From Lachnospiraceae bacterium 3-1 (GTDB taxonomy: Bacteria > Bacillota > Clostridia > Lachnospirales > Lachnospiraceae), in NCBI GenBank assembly GCA_000403255.2, contig KE159582.1, positions 360,724 to 424,723 of the forward strand: 64,000 bases of DNA. Reading direction: 5' to 3'. Below the pieces are notes generated by a model. It ran no database searches, was not told where the DNA came from, and saw only the letters and a program-made list of their open reading frames with translations. Made by a program: the position numbers and the translations under genes. Below, in pieces: positions 7,601-16,368 of this stretch (the first letter of the stretch is position 1; each line of letters starts with the position of its first letter).

Positions 7601-9147
7601 AGTTGATTTACGACTTGAAAAATTGCAATAAGGATGCAAGAATTAGCGTAAAGCTGGTGTCAGAAGCAGGGGTTGGCACTATTGCGGCAGGTGTTGCCAA
7701 GGCAGGGGCGCAGGTAGTCTTGATTTCTGGTTATGACGGAGGGACAGGAGCCGCTCCCAGCAGCTCCATCCATAATGCTGGGCTTCCCTGGGAGCTGGGC
7801 CTTTCTGAAACCCATCAGACTTTGATGTTAAATGGATTGCGCAATAAAGTGCGGATTGAAACAGATGGAAAGCTGATGACGGGACGGGATGTGGCCATTG
7901 CAGCCATGCTTGGAGCTGAGGAGTTTGGATTTGCAACGGCGCCTTTGGTAACCATGGGATGTGTGATGATGCGTGTCTGTAACTTAGATACTTGTCCAGC
8001 AGGTATTGCAACTCAGAATCCTGAGCTTCGGAAACGCTTTTTAGGAAAACCTCAATACGTGATTAATTTTATGCGGTTTCTTGCAGAGGAATTACGGGAG
8101 TATATGGCAAAGCTAGGCGTCCATACCGTGGATGAGCTGGTGGGGCGCAGCGATTTGCTAAAGGTCAGGAAAGATTTGACAGAACGGGAGAAAGAATTGG
8201 ATTTGTCTAGGATTTTAAACAATCCATTTGCAGGGCCCAAAACAAAAGTGATTTTTGACCCGAAACAGGTATATGATTTTGAACTGGAGAAGACCAAGGA
8301 TGAAAAAGTCTTGTTGAAGCAGTTGAAGGCTGCGTTGGAGGGCGGTCAAAAGCGCAGCGTTGATGTGGAGGTAAGCAACACGGACCGTTCCTTTGGCACA
8401 ATGTTCGGCTCAGAAATCACCAAGCGGTTTGATGATACCCTGGAGGAAGACACTTTTCTGGTAAAATGTACGGGATCTGGTGGGCAGAGCTTTGGAGCGT
8501 TTATTCCCAAGGGGCTCACACTGGAGCTGGTAGGGGACAGCAATGATTATTTTGGAAAGGGGCTGTCTGGCGGCAAGCTGGTGGTATATCCTCCTACCGG
8601 GGTAAAATATAAACAGGATGAAAATATTATCATTGGAAATGTGGCCCTTTATGGCGCTACCAGTGGCAAAGCCTTTATCAACGGAGTGGCAGGGGAGCGG
8701 TTTTGTGTCCGCAATTCTGGCGTGGTTGCTGTGGTAGAAGGTGTAGGAGATCATGGCTGTGAATATATGACTGGCGGCAGGGTAGTTGTTCTTGGGAAAA
8801 CTGGCAAAAATTTTGCGGCAGGCATGAGCGGCGGTATTGCTTATGTGCTGGACGAGGAAAACGATTTGTATACCAGAATCAATAAGAAAATGGTATTTTC
8901 TGAAGGAATCACATCCAAATATGACGTTATGGAATTAAAGGATATGATCAAAGAGCATGTGGCCTTGACCAATTCCCAGAAGGGGAACGAAGTACTGGAT
9001 CATTTTAGTGAATATCTGCCTAAATTTAAGAAAATTATACCTTATGATTATAACCAGATGATGATGGCTATTGTACAAATGGAAGAAAAAGGCTTAAGCT
9101 CAGAACAGGCACAGATTGAGGCGTTTTATGCCAACAGGAAGAAGTAA
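4606..9147 (+). CDS. gltB: Glutamate synthase, large subunit
   Basis: 1513 residues, normal size for the bacterial alpha subunit, which makes two glutamates from glutamine and 2-oxoglutarate in the cytoplasm. Order of parts: short propeptide, class-II glutaminase domain with catalytic Cys21 (HDNCGIGAVV, exposed after cleavage), central domain, FMN-binding synthase domain (KPGEGGHLPGQKV, SGYDGGTGAAPSSS), the 3Fe-4S cysteine cluster (CVMMRVCNLDTCPAG), and a C-terminal beta-helix (GATSGKAFINGVAGERF). ATG 4606 is chosen over an upstream in-frame start because GGGAGG lies 9 bases before it and the propeptide then has the usual length. It is 14 bases before gltD. Confidence 0.97.
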   Translation: MQETKRTVMGMYDPSFEHDNCGIGAVVNIKGIKTHKTVEDALKIVENLKHRAGKDAEGKTGDGVGILLQISHKFFKKAAKEAGIALGAERDYGIGMFFFSQDELKRNQAKKMFEVIVKKEGMEFLGWRTVPIAPEKLGQKAVDCMPCIMQGFVKRPENTAPGLDFDRRLYVARRVFEQSNDNTYVVSLSSRTIVYKGMFLVEQLRLFFADLQDKDYESAIATVHSRFSTNTNPSWERAHPNRLIVHNGEINTIRGNADKMLAREETMESEYLKGELQKVLPVVNAEGSDSAMLDNTLEFLVMSGMELPLAVMITIPEPWANNGLMSQKKKDFYQYYATMMEPWDGPASIVFSDGDILGAVLDRNGLRPSRYYITEDDNLILSSEVGVLDIDSTKIVTKERLRPGKMLLVDTLQGRVIDDDELKEKYAGKQPYGEWLDRNLINLADLKIPNQRVPEYEKKERQRMQKTFGYTYESLKEAILPMAKNGGEGTAAMGIDTPLAALAGDHQPLFNYFKQKFAQVTNPPIDSIREEVVTSATVYIGEDGNLLEEKPINCQVLKVDNPILTNTDLMKIKAMRVKGFQVAEIPILYYKNTSLEKAIDRLFLEADRAYRDGANILILSDRGVDENHVPIPSLLAVSALQQHLIKMKKRTALAVILESGEPREVHHFATLLGYGACAINPYLAQDTVKQLIDEHMLDKDYYAAVADYNQAIVHGIVKIAAKMGISTIQSYQGAKIFEAIGICSDVIEKYFTDTVSRIGGITLKDIERDVDALHSSAYDPLGLETDLTLESRGRHKMRSGADSHLYNPLTIHLLQESTKRGDYELFKEYTKAADAEEKKANIRGMMDFNYPKKGISIEEVESVDSIVTRFKTGAMSYGSISQEAHETLAIAMNCLHGKSNSGEGGESKERLVMGHDGKNRCSAIKQVASGRFGVTSRYLVSAKEIQIKMAQGAKPGEGGHLPGQKVYPWIARTRLSTPGVSLISPPPHHDIYSIEDLEQLIYDLKNCNKDARISVKLVSEAGVGTIAAGVAKAGAQVVLISGYDGGTGAAPSSSIHNAGLPWELGLSETHQTLMLNGLRNKVRIETDGKLMTGRDVAIAAMLGAEEFGFATAPLVTMGCVMMRVCNLDTCPAGIATQNPELRKRFLGKPQYVINFMRFLAEELREYMAKLGVHTVDELVGRSDLLKVRKDLTEREKELDLSRILNNPFAGPKTKVIFDPKQVYDFELEKTKDEKVLLKQLKAALEGGQKRSVDVEVSNTDRSFGTMFGSEITKRFDDTLEEDTFLVKCTGSGGQSFGAFIPKGLTLELVGDSNDYFGKGLSGGKLVVYPPTGVKYKQDENIIIGNVALYGATSGKAFINGVAGERFCVRNSGVVAVVEGVGDHGCEYMTGGRVVVLGKTGKNFAAGMSGGIAYVLDEENDLYTRINKKMVFSEGITSKYDVMELKDMIKEHVALTNSQKGNEVLDHFSEYLPKFKKIIPYDYNQMMMAIVQMEEKGLSSEQAQIEAFYANRKK

Positions 9148-9161
9148 GGAGGAGCGCACAA

Positions 9162-10652
9162 ATGGGAAAACCAACAGGATTTATGGAATATAATAGGCAA
9201 ACAGCAGAGGTGGTGGCGCCCAAAGAGCGTATTGGAAACTTCCATGAATTTCATATCCCCTTAAGCAAAGAAGAACAGCAGAGGCAGGGGGCCAGGTGCA
9301 TGGCGTGTGGTGTGCCGTTTTGCCAGGCAGGTATGGAAATTATGGGAATGACTTCTGGCTGTCCCCTTCATAATCTGGTGCCGGAGTGGAATGATCTGGT
9401 GTATACGGGAAACTGGGAGCAGGCTTATTACCGTCTGACAAAAACCAATAATTTCCCAGAATTTACTTCCAGGGTGTGTCCGGCTCTTTGTGAAGCAGCC
9501 TGTACCTGCGGTCATTATGGAGAAGCTGTTTCTGTGAAAGAAAACGAGTATGGAATTATTGAAAATGCCTATGCCCAGGGATTTGTTCAGGCAAAGCCTC
9601 CCAAAGTCCGCACGGGAAAAAAGGTGGCGGTGATTGGTTCCGGTCCTGCAGGTCTTGCAGCAGCAGACCAGCTTAACAAACGGGGACATTTGGTAACTGT
9701 GTATGAACGAGAGGATCGGGCGGGAGGCTTGTTGATGTATGGAATTCCCAATATGAAGCTTGAGAAGCATATCATTGACCGGAGAATCCATATCATGAAG
9801 GAAGAAGGCATAGAATTTATCACTGGAGTTAATGTAGGAAAAGACATAAAAGCTTCAAAGCTATTCAAAGAATATGACCGGGTGATTTTGGCTTGTGGCG
9901 CCAAAAATCCCCGTGATATCAAAGCGCCTGGCAGAGATGCAGCAGGAATCTATTTTGCAGTGGATTTTCTTTCTGCCACAACCAAGAGCCTTTTGGATTC
10001 TGGATTGAAGGATAACAAATACATTTCTGCCAAGGGAAAAAAGGTGGTGATTATCGGTGGCGGCGATACTGGAAATGACTGTGTAGGCACTTGCCTCCGT
10101 CATGGAGCAGCTTGCGTCACTCAGCTTGAAATGATGCCAAAGCCACCAGAGAAAAGAGCAGAAGATAATCCATGGCCTCAGTGGGCTAAGGTCTGCAAGA
10201 CGGATTATGGACAGCAGGAAGCAATTGCTTTGTTTGGTCATGACCCACGCATGTATCAGACCACAGTGAAAGAATTTTTGAAGGATAAGAATGGTAAGCT
10301 CTGCGGTTTAGCTACGGTGAAACTGGAAAATAAAAAAGATGAAAAAACAGGACGTATGGCAATGACAGAGGTGCCAGGCTCTGAGAGAAAACTGGATGCA
10401 GATTTGGTGTTGATTGCAGCAGGATTTTTGGGAGCGGAAAAATATGTGGCTGAAGCATTTGGAGTTGCATTGGATGAGAGGACTAACGTGCAAACCAAGA
10501 AGGAACAGTATGAAACCAATGTAAAAAATGTGTTTACTGCGGGAGATATGCACAGAGGACAGTCTCTTGTGGTATGGGCAATCCGAGAAGGCCGGGAGGT
10601 TGCCAGAGAAGTAGATGCAAGCTTAATGGGATATACAAATCTAAGCCCATAG
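9162..10652 (+). CDS. gltD: Glutamate synthase, small subunit (NADPH-oxidising)
   Basis: 496 residues. The N-terminus has cysteine clusters for two 4Fe-4S centres (CMACGVPFCQAG, CPLHN, CPALCEAACTCG), then an FAD-binding motif (VIGSGPAGLAAADQL) and an NADPH-binding motif (VIIGGGDTGNDC). It passes electrons from NADPH to GltB. AAGGAGGAG precedes the ATG. The gene pair forms one operon ending at the terminator at 10672-10720. Confidence 0.96.
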   Translation: MGKPTGFMEYNRQTAEVVAPKERIGNFHEFHIPLSKEEQQRQGARCMACGVPFCQAGMEIMGMTSGCPLHNLVPEWNDLVYTGNWEQAYYRLTKTNNFPEFTSRVCPALCEAACTCGHYGEAVSVKENEYGIIENAYAQGFVQAKPPKVRTGKKVAVIGSGPAGLAAADQLNKRGHLVTVYEREDRAGGLLMYGIPNMKLEKHIIDRRIHIMKEEGIEFITGVNVGKDIKASKLFKEYDRVILACGAKNPRDIKAPGRDAAGIYFAVDFLSATTKSLLDSGLKDNKYISAKGKKVVIIGGGDTGNDCVGTCLRHGAACVTQLEMMPKPPEKRAEDNPWPQWAKVCKTDYGQQEAIALFGHDPRMYQTTVKEFLKDKNGKLCGLATVKLENKKDEKTGRMAMTEVPGSERKLDADLVLIAAGFLGAEKYVAEAFGVALDERTNVQTKKEQYETNVKNVFTAGDMHRGQSLVVWAIREGREVAREVDASLMGYTNLSP

Positions 10653-10671
10653 AAATCGATGATAGCAAAAC

Positions 10672-10720
10672 AGAATCTCTCATCCTGCAAAAGTACAAAA
10701 TGCAGGATGAGAGATTTTTT
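10672..10720. terminator. Bidirectional terminator between gltD and the convergent pseudogene
   Basis: Arms AATCTCTCATCCTGCA and TGCAGGATGAGAGATT close an 11-base loop, with A and T runs on both outer sides. Confidence 0.85.
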
Positions 10721-12278
10721 AACGGCGATACATACGTCGGATTCGTTGGACTTTGTAGCCTGGGACAATTTGGGACCAGGAATTCGCTCCGATTACCCCT
10801 AAATATCTATCTGTATACTGAGAGGAACGGGAGGTGTCCATGTATTTGAAGACGTCAAAGGCTTCTTTTTTATAGATACCAAACAGATATCCCTGGGCCG
10901 CTTCCACTGGATCATCCTTGTAGCTGCGTATGATAAAGGCGTCAATCATTGGGTTGCAGGCGGCAATATAATAGCTGTAAGCAAGGGCAGCGGCTTGAAG
11001 GTTCTGTCCCTGGACGGAGGAATATCCTTGTTCGGAAAGGATAATTCGTACGGATGGGCCGTAGGTGTTTTTGATATAGTCAGTTAGTACATGAAGGTTT
11101 TTCATAGTAACGGCAGGGGTGTTGAGGGTGTTGGTAATTCCGTAGCCCTCCCAGACTCGTGTATAGGTCAGTGGGAATGAATATGCATGGTAAGCCAGGT
11201 TCCAGTCCAGGCCCTTTTGGATTTTGTTTAAGTGCACTGCAAAATTGTCAATGACCTGTTTTGCACCATAGCGTCTGCCTTTGGAGGGGCTCCAATAAGC
11301 GTCTGTGCAGATAAAAATACGGGCGTTTGCCTGCTGGCGTTTGCCTGCATAATACAATGCCCGGAATGTATAGGCATAAGTTTGAAAATAGGCGTTGTCT
11401 GACATACTTCCTGCGTAATTCCAGCCATCTGGGTGATTCACTTCATTTCCCAGGACCCAATTGGACACATAGCAGTTTTTTTGACCAAATATCATGCCAA
11501 GGTAGCAGAACATGGCTTCCATTTTTTCCCGGGAGGCATTGGAATAAATATTCCAGCTATAGTAAAGGGCGCCAGGCTTGCGTGCCTGCATATTAATTAA
11601 ATCTGTATTCCCTTCATTCCAGTCCAACATAACCTGCATGGTCACTACGACTTTTTTCCGGTTGCATTCCTGGACAATCTGTTTGTAATAATCCATGGAA
11701 TCAAAGTAATAGGTTTTGCCGTTGTATTGGTAAGGGACAGTTCTGTTGTTCACTAACATGGAAACCGTCAGATACAGGAAGTATTGTTTCACGTTGCAGT
11801 CAGTGACCTCACGGACGTCAGAGTAAAATTGGATTCCTTTCTTTGTTTTTCCAGGATTGTATTTTGTTTTATTCCCGCGAACAATGAGCCAAGCAGCCGC
11901 GCTCGCGCGGATATTTGGCGAATGCCGCGAGGGTCAAATACCCCGCCCCTTGGGGCGGAAAGAACAAGCTAGGTCATGCCCCGTAGCTTGCTGCGGGGTA
12001 TTTGACTTCCTGCTGCCTTTTCTGGTTTGGACACAAAGGATGTGTTGCTGATTAAGTGGTATTTTTTATCTTTTTTTACAGCAATCCCGAACATGGAGGT
12101 GGCATATCCCTGATTGTCAGCGGTTTTCAGGGAAAAAGTAATATGCTTCTTTTTATAGGTCCTGGCCGCCATCTTATACGGGGTTTTGCGAATAGGGTCT
12201 ACATATACAAGATAATAGTAATCGTCTGTGCTTGCAATCCTTTTTTTGTATTTTTTGTCGTTTAAGCTTTTTTCTCAT
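10719..12278 (-). pseudogene. DUF5722-type glycosidase, broken by a palindromic insertion and a frameshift
   Basis: Three reading-frame blocks join into one protein. The start is ATG at 12276-12278 with GGAGG upstream (MRKKLK...). A second block in another frame includes YYYLVYVDPIRKTPYK and ISNTSFVSKPEKAAG. The large block from about 11870 down to 10719 begins NKTKYNPGKTKKGIQFYSDV and continues with LGNEVNHPDGWNYAG and ILSEQGYSS, a glycoside-hydrolase-like barrel seen in DUF5722 proteins. Lesions: a 1-base shift in A-runs near the start, and about 130 bp of palindromic repeat at 11880-12007 that brings a stop and shifts frame. The last 357 residues are intact but probably not translated as a functional enzyme. 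Confidence 0.8.
11880..12007. repeat. Palindromic repeat element inside the DUF5722 gene
   Basis: A compact multi-hairpin element. The outer arms GTCAAATACCCCGC (11933-11946) and GCGGGGTATTTGAC (11993-12006) enclose CCGCCCCTTGGGGCGG and a CAAGCTA/TAGCTTG arm. To the left another hairpin has GCCAA/TTGGC outside CCGCGC/GCGCGG. Its GC content is much higher than the flanking gene. It has no coding capacity, so it resembles a small non-autonomous intergenic repeat that landed in a gene. Confidence 0.8.
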
Positions 12279-12486
12279 GTGAGCTGCCTCCGTTTCTTTT
12301 CCCTTAATAAAATTTTCTCCTATTATACACATCCAATGATGGATATGCAAAATTTTTTAAAAAATTTTTACGGGAGCTGTTTTTTAGAGAAAGGCTGTCC
12401 GTGTTTGCATTTCCCAGGAAAAGATGATAAGATAGAAAAAGAAACGTTGCATAATTATACTATATTAATAGGAAGGAGTTGGTGTC

Positions 12487-13062
12487 ATGCCAATGGCACA
12501 GGTATTGAAACAGCCGGAACCGATATGTCACACAGAAGAAGATTATTATGATTTGCCGGAAAATATCCGTGCAGAGTTGATTAATGGGCAGTTTTATTAC
12601 CAGGCAGCGCCCAGCCGGATGCATCAGAAAATTCTAAATGCTATTAATAATACAATATATAATTATATCCGTAAAAAAGGAGGTTCCTGTGAAGTTTATC
12701 CTGCCCCATTTGCAGTGAAATTACAGGAAGACAAAAATACAATTGTGGAACCGGATATCAGTGTGATTTGCGACCCTGCAAAGCTTACAGAGAAGGGCTG
12801 CAGCGGCGCGCCGGACTGGATTGTGGAAATCGTATCCCCTAGCAACTCTGGGCAGGATTACATTCGGAAATTACAGCTATATGCAGAAGCAGGGGTGCGT
12901 GAGTACTGGATTGTGGATCCGATGAAGCAGCAGGTCATGGCGTATTTTCTGGAAGAAGGGAAATTTGAACTGGACTGGTATACTTTCCAGGATAAGGCAA
13001 AAGTGGGTATTTATGAGGATTTGTGGATTGATTTCCAGGAGGTTGCCGGGACAGGGCAGTGA
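12487..13062 (+). CDS. Uma2-family (DUF820) PD-(D/E)XK nuclease-like protein
   Basis: 191 residues. Features of the family: an N-terminal YYDLPENIRAELINGQ segment, PSRMHQ, the VEPDISVIC strand with acidic residue, PDWIVEIVSPSN with the Glu of the nuclease core, and REYWIVDP. These proteins have a restriction-endonuclease fold but mostly unknown substrates, and are often numerous in one genome. The ribosome binding site AGGAAGGAG precedes the ATG. It stands alone between the decayed glycosidase and the aldo/keto reductase, with a shared forward direction. Confidence 0.88.
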   Translation: MPMAQVLKQPEPICHTEEDYYDLPENIRAELINGQFYYQAAPSRMHQKILNAINNTIYNYIRKKGGSCEVYPAPFAVKLQEDKNTIVEPDISVICDPAKLTEKGCSGAPDWIVEIVSPSNSGQDYIRKLQLYAEAGVREYWIVDPMKQQVMAYFLEEGKFELDWYTFQDKAKVGIYEDLWIDFQEVAGTGQ

Positions 13063-13096
13063 CCAGAAACGGTTTAAGGTGTAGGAGGGAAAAAAT

Positions 13097-14224
13097 ATGA
13101 TTTACAAGGAGTTTCAGGATTTAAAATTATCAGCTCTTGGTTTGGGGACTATGCGTTTGCCAGTTGCTGCGGGGGATGACGCCAGAATTGATGAAGCTGC
13201 TACGGAAGAAATGGTAGCTTATGCTATGGAGCAGGGGATTAATTATTATGATACGGCATGGGGCTACCACAATGGAAATTCAGAGATTGTGATGGGGAAG
13301 GCATTGGGGAAATATCCCCGAGAAAGTTTTTATCTTGCCACAAAGTTTCCAGGGTATGATCTTTCAAATATGCCGAAGGTAAAAGAAATTTTTGAAAAAC
13401 AGTTGGAAAAGTGCCAGGTAACTTATTTTGATTTCTATTTGTTCCATAATGTTTGTGAAATGAATATAGATGCCTATTTGGATGAAAGCTATGGCATTTA
13501 TGATTATTTGATGGAGCAAAAGGAACATGGGCGCATCCGGCATCTTGGTTTTTCTGCCCATGGGAATCTGGATGTGATGAGGCGTTTTTTGGAGGCTTAT
13601 GGGAAGGATATGGAATTTTGCCAAATACAGCTCAATTATGTGGACTGGACGTTCCAGGATGCGAAAGCGAAAGTAGAATTATTGAGGGAATATCATATTC
13701 CTGTGTGGGTGATGGAACCTCTGCGCGGTGGAAAACTTGCAAAACTTCCTCAAAAAGAGACGGAAATCTTGCGTAATTTGCGTCCAGAAGAAGGAATTCC
13801 TGCGTGGGCATTCCGTTTTCTACAGTCAATTCCAGAGGTGACTGTGATTCTTTCTGGTATGTCGGATATGGAACAGATGAGGGAAAATAGAAAGACATTT
13901 GAAGAGGATTTACCATTAAGCCAGATGGAAATGGATGCTTTGCTTTCTATTGCAGCAGAGCTGCTAGGGAGAAGGCTCCCTTGTACTTCCTGCCATTATT
14001 GTGTCAGTCATTGTCCCAAGGGGCTTGATATTCCATTTTTGTTAGAGCTTTATAACGAGCACAATTTTACTGGCGGTGGATTCATTGCACCTATGGCTTT
14101 GCGGACAGTGCCCAAAGAAAAACAACCAGGCGCTTGTATCGGCTGCAGAAGTTGTGAAGCAGTCTGTCCACAGCAGATTAAAGTTTCAGAGGCTATGGCA
14201 GATTTTACAGAGAAGTTAAAGTGA
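13097..14224 (+). CDS. Aldo/keto reductase with C-terminal 2x[4Fe-4S] ferredoxin domain
   Basis: 375 residues. The N-terminal TIM barrel shows the aldo/keto reductase signature (YYDTAWGYHNGNSE with Asp and Tyr, ATKFPG with Lys, FYLFHNV with His). The C-terminal 90 residues carry two cysteine clusters, CTSCHYCVSHC and CIGCRSCEAVC, typical of ferredoxin-type iron-sulfur binding. Anaerobic Firmicutes have many such oxidoreductases; the substrate is unknown. GGAGGG precedes the ATG. A second, more distant member is encoded at 54477-55505. Confidence 0.9.
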   Translation: MIYKEFQDLKLSALGLGTMRLPVAAGDDARIDEAATEEMVAYAMEQGINYYDTAWGYHNGNSEIVMGKALGKYPRESFYLATKFPGYDLSNMPKVKEIFEKQLEKCQVTYFDFYLFHNVCEMNIDAYLDESYGIYDYLMEQKEHGRIRHLGFSAHGNLDVMRRFLEAYGKDMEFCQIQLNYVDWTFQDAKAKVELLREYHIPVWVMEPLRGGKLAKLPQKETEILRNLRPEEGIPAWAFRFLQSIPEVTVILSGMSDMEQMRENRKTFEEDLPLSQMEMDALLSIAAELLGRRLPCTSCHYCVSHCPKGLDIPFLLELYNEHNFTGGGFIAPMALRTVPKEKQPGACIGCRSCEAVCPQQIKVSEAMADFTEKLK

Positions 14225-14243
14225 TATCTAGGGAGGTGAACCG

Positions 14244-14618
14244 ATGGCAACCACAAAGGAATTTCATGATTATATTGTGGAAAATCTTCGAAGAGTTGGT
14301 GATGTGACCACCAGAAAAATGATGGGAGAGTACTGCATTTATTTTCAGGAGGAACAAGGATTAATAGACGAAAATTTTCCGTTGGCGGAAGGGGATCATA
14401 GAAAGCCCATAGGGAACATCTGTGACAACTGTTTATTTCTAAAGCCCACAGAGTCAGTTCTTCGGCTTATGCCGGATGCAGACAGGGCATATCCTTATGA
14501 AGGATCCAAAACATTGATGGTGGTGGCAGAAGATGTGGAGAATGTAGAGCTTATGAGAGAAGTTTTGCATGAAATGTATCAGGAATTGCCAAATCCAAAG
14601 AAAAAAACGAAAAAATAA
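14244..14618 (+). CDS. TfoX/Sxy N-terminal-domain protein
   Basis: 124 residues matching the TfoX N-terminal fold (EFHDYIVENLRRVGDVTTRKMMGEYCIYF, in which RKMMGEY is the family hallmark). The C-terminal TfoX domain of gamma-proteobacterial Sxy is absent, so a role in competence should not be assumed. It follows the reductase by 19 bases with GGGAGGTG in front of the ATG, and is probably cotranscribed with it. Confidence 0.8.
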   Translation: MATTKEFHDYIVENLRRVGDVTTRKMMGEYCIYFQEEQGLIDENFPLAEGDHRKPIGNICDNCLFLKPTESVLRLMPDADRAYPYEGSKTLMVVAEDVENVELMREVLHEMYQELPNPKKKTKK

Positions 14619-14670
14619 GAGAGTATCTATCGGAAAGAAACTACAACCAGTAAGCTAGGGGGAAGAAGTT

Positions 14671-15660
14671 ATGAAAAGAAAAATACGAACATACGTAATC
14701 ATCTGTTTATTGGCAGTTTTAAGTGTTACCGCTTTGGAGTGTATGCCAATTCAGGCAGCAAAGCTCCCATCCTTAAAAGTAAAAGGAACCCAATTAGTAA
14801 ATGAAAAGGGAAAGACCGTAAGATTAAAGGGGGTCAGCACCCATGGATTGAGCTGGTATCCTGAATATGTGAATCAAAAAGCATTTACGGATATGAAAAA
14901 GAACTGGAAAATTAATGCAGTCCGTCTTGCTCTTTATACCAGTGAATACAATGGATATTGCACTGGGGATGCTGCCAATCGTAAGGCATTGGAGCAGCGG
15001 ATTGATAAAGGTGTGAAATATGCTACAAAAGCAGGACTTTATGTAATCATTGACTGGCATATTTTAAGTGATGGGAATCCAAGAACTTACGAAAAAGAAG
15101 CAGTTGCATTTTTTAAGAAGATGGCATCCAAATATAAGAAGCATACCAATGTGATTTATGAAATCTGCAACGAGCCCAATGGTGGGACCTCCTGGACAGA
15201 TATCAAGGCTTATGCAAAAAAGGTAGTAAAGGCTATCCGCTCCAAGGATAAAAAGGCAGTGATTCTCATTGGAACCCCCAATTGGTCCCAGGATGTAGAC
15301 ATTGCAGCCCAAGACCCCATTAAGGGATATAAGAATCTTATGTACACTCTGCATTTTTATGCAGGAACCCATGGGGAATATTTAAGACAGAAGGCGCAGG
15401 CAGCATTGGATCAGGGGTTGCCATTGTTTGTGTCAGAATTTGGAATCTCAGATGCATCCGGGAATGGGGCATTGAATCCAACAGAGGGAAGCCGGTGGAT
15501 GAAATTTTTAAAAAGAAATAAAATTAGTGGGATAGGATGGAGCCTTTCCAACAAAGCGGAGAGCTCTGCATTGATTAAATCTTCCAGTAAAAAGATTTCT
15601 GGCTGGAAGAACAAGGATTTAACCCCCTGGGGAAAATGGCTGGTGAAGCAGTTCCGATAG
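14671..15660 (+). CDS. Secreted GH5-family glycoside hydrolase (endoglucanase type)
   Basis: 329 residues with an N-terminal signal peptide (MKRKIRTYVIICLLAVLSV, cut likely near QAA at 30). The barrel carries the GH5 acid/base Glu168 in YEICNEPNG and the nucleophile Glu256 in FVSEFG, plus the IIDWH strand at 126-130. Such enzymes cut beta-1,4-glucans or related polysaccharides outside the cell. There is no carbohydrate-binding or dockerin module. GGGGGAAG precedes the ATG. An AGGGAATTGG/CCAATTCCCT hairpin at 15664-15694 separates it from the convergent gene. Confidence 0.92.
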   Translation: MKRKIRTYVIICLLAVLSVTALECMPIQAAKLPSLKVKGTQLVNEKGKTVRLKGVSTHGLSWYPEYVNQKAFTDMKKNWKINAVRLALYTSEYNGYCTGDAANRKALEQRIDKGVKYATKAGLYVIIDWHILSDGNPRTYEKEAVAFFKKMASKYKKHTNVIYEICNEPNGGTSWTDIKAYAKKVVKAIRSKDKKAVILIGTPNWSQDVDIAAQDPIKGYKNLMYTLHFYAGTHGEYLRQKAQAALDQGLPLFVSEFGISDASGNGALNPTEGSRWMKFLKRNKISGIGWSLSNKAESSALIKSSSKKISGWKNKDLTPWGKWLVKQFR

Positions 15661-15663
15661 AAA

Positions 15664-15694
15664 AGGGAATTGGCTATTTTAAGACCAATTCCCT
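15664..15694. terminator. Hairpin between convergent genes
   Basis: 10-bp arms with an 11-base loop lie directly after the GH5 stop and overlap the 3' end of the opposing gene. There is no clear T run on either strand, so termination strength is uncertain. Confidence 0.5.
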
Positions 15695-16273
15695 GCCTCC
15701 GATGGAGTCTGCTAAGATGCTTTTTAGTATGGTTTTTGTTTGTTCTTTTGCTTTTTGTGTTAATTCATCTGCATCAATGCCGTTTGTGGCATCTTCTTTT
15801 GCAAGGGAGAGGGCATTTACAATGTCCTCTTTATCTGTCCAATTGAACAAGGCATGTTTTTCATCATAAAACACAACACTGTCAGAATTTACATTCACAG
15901 ATTGTATTTGCGCATCCGGTATGGAAACCGTTACTTTTTCTTCTGTTATGTGAATCTTCATTTTTGAAATATCTATGCCTGCGCGAATGGTGGCAGTATA
16001 CCTCATGGAAAAACCCTTTTGGGTGAGAAAGGGGATGTCGCCATCGGTAAGGACAATCAGACCGTTATAGTCTAATTGTGTGGTTGTCAGTTCACTTATG
16101 TTATCGATTTTTCCGCTGATATAGGCGGTTGTAATTTCAGGCTGTTTCTTTTCGTGTAGTGTATTACTAATATGGAATCCCAGAATTCCAGCAGCAAGAA
16201 GCAGGAGCATCATACATAACATGATGAATTTTATTTGAAATCCTGTCCATTCTTTTTTCTTTTCTTTTGACAT
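15674..16273 (-). CDS. DUF4230 membrane-anchored protein
   Basis: 199 residues: a charged N-terminus, one membrane segment at about 13-33 (FIMLCMMLLLLAAGILGF), then an extracytoplasmic domain that fits DUF4230 (YTATIRAGIDISKMKIHITEEKVTVSIPDAQI). The function of the family is unknown. It is a single gene, convergent with GH5 and preceded in the same direction by the spermidine-synthase-like gene about 95 bases away. Confidence 0.8.
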   Translation of the reverse strand: MSKEKKKEWTGFQIKFIMLCMMLLLLAAGILGFHISNTLHEKKQPEITTAYISGKIDNISELTTTQLDYNGLIVLTDGDIPFLTQKGFSMRYTATIRAGIDISKMKIHITEEKVTVSIPDAQIQSVNVNSDSVVFYDEKHALFNWTDKEDIVNALSLAKEDATNGIDADELTQKAKEQTKTILKSILADSIGGRELVLK

Positions 16274-16368
16274 AGTAGTTTCCTCTGTGTAAGTGAATGA
16301 TTAGATGGTCCAGTGCCTATTCTATATGGTAAAAATGAGAATGTCAAGCCTTGGAATCCACAGCTTTT

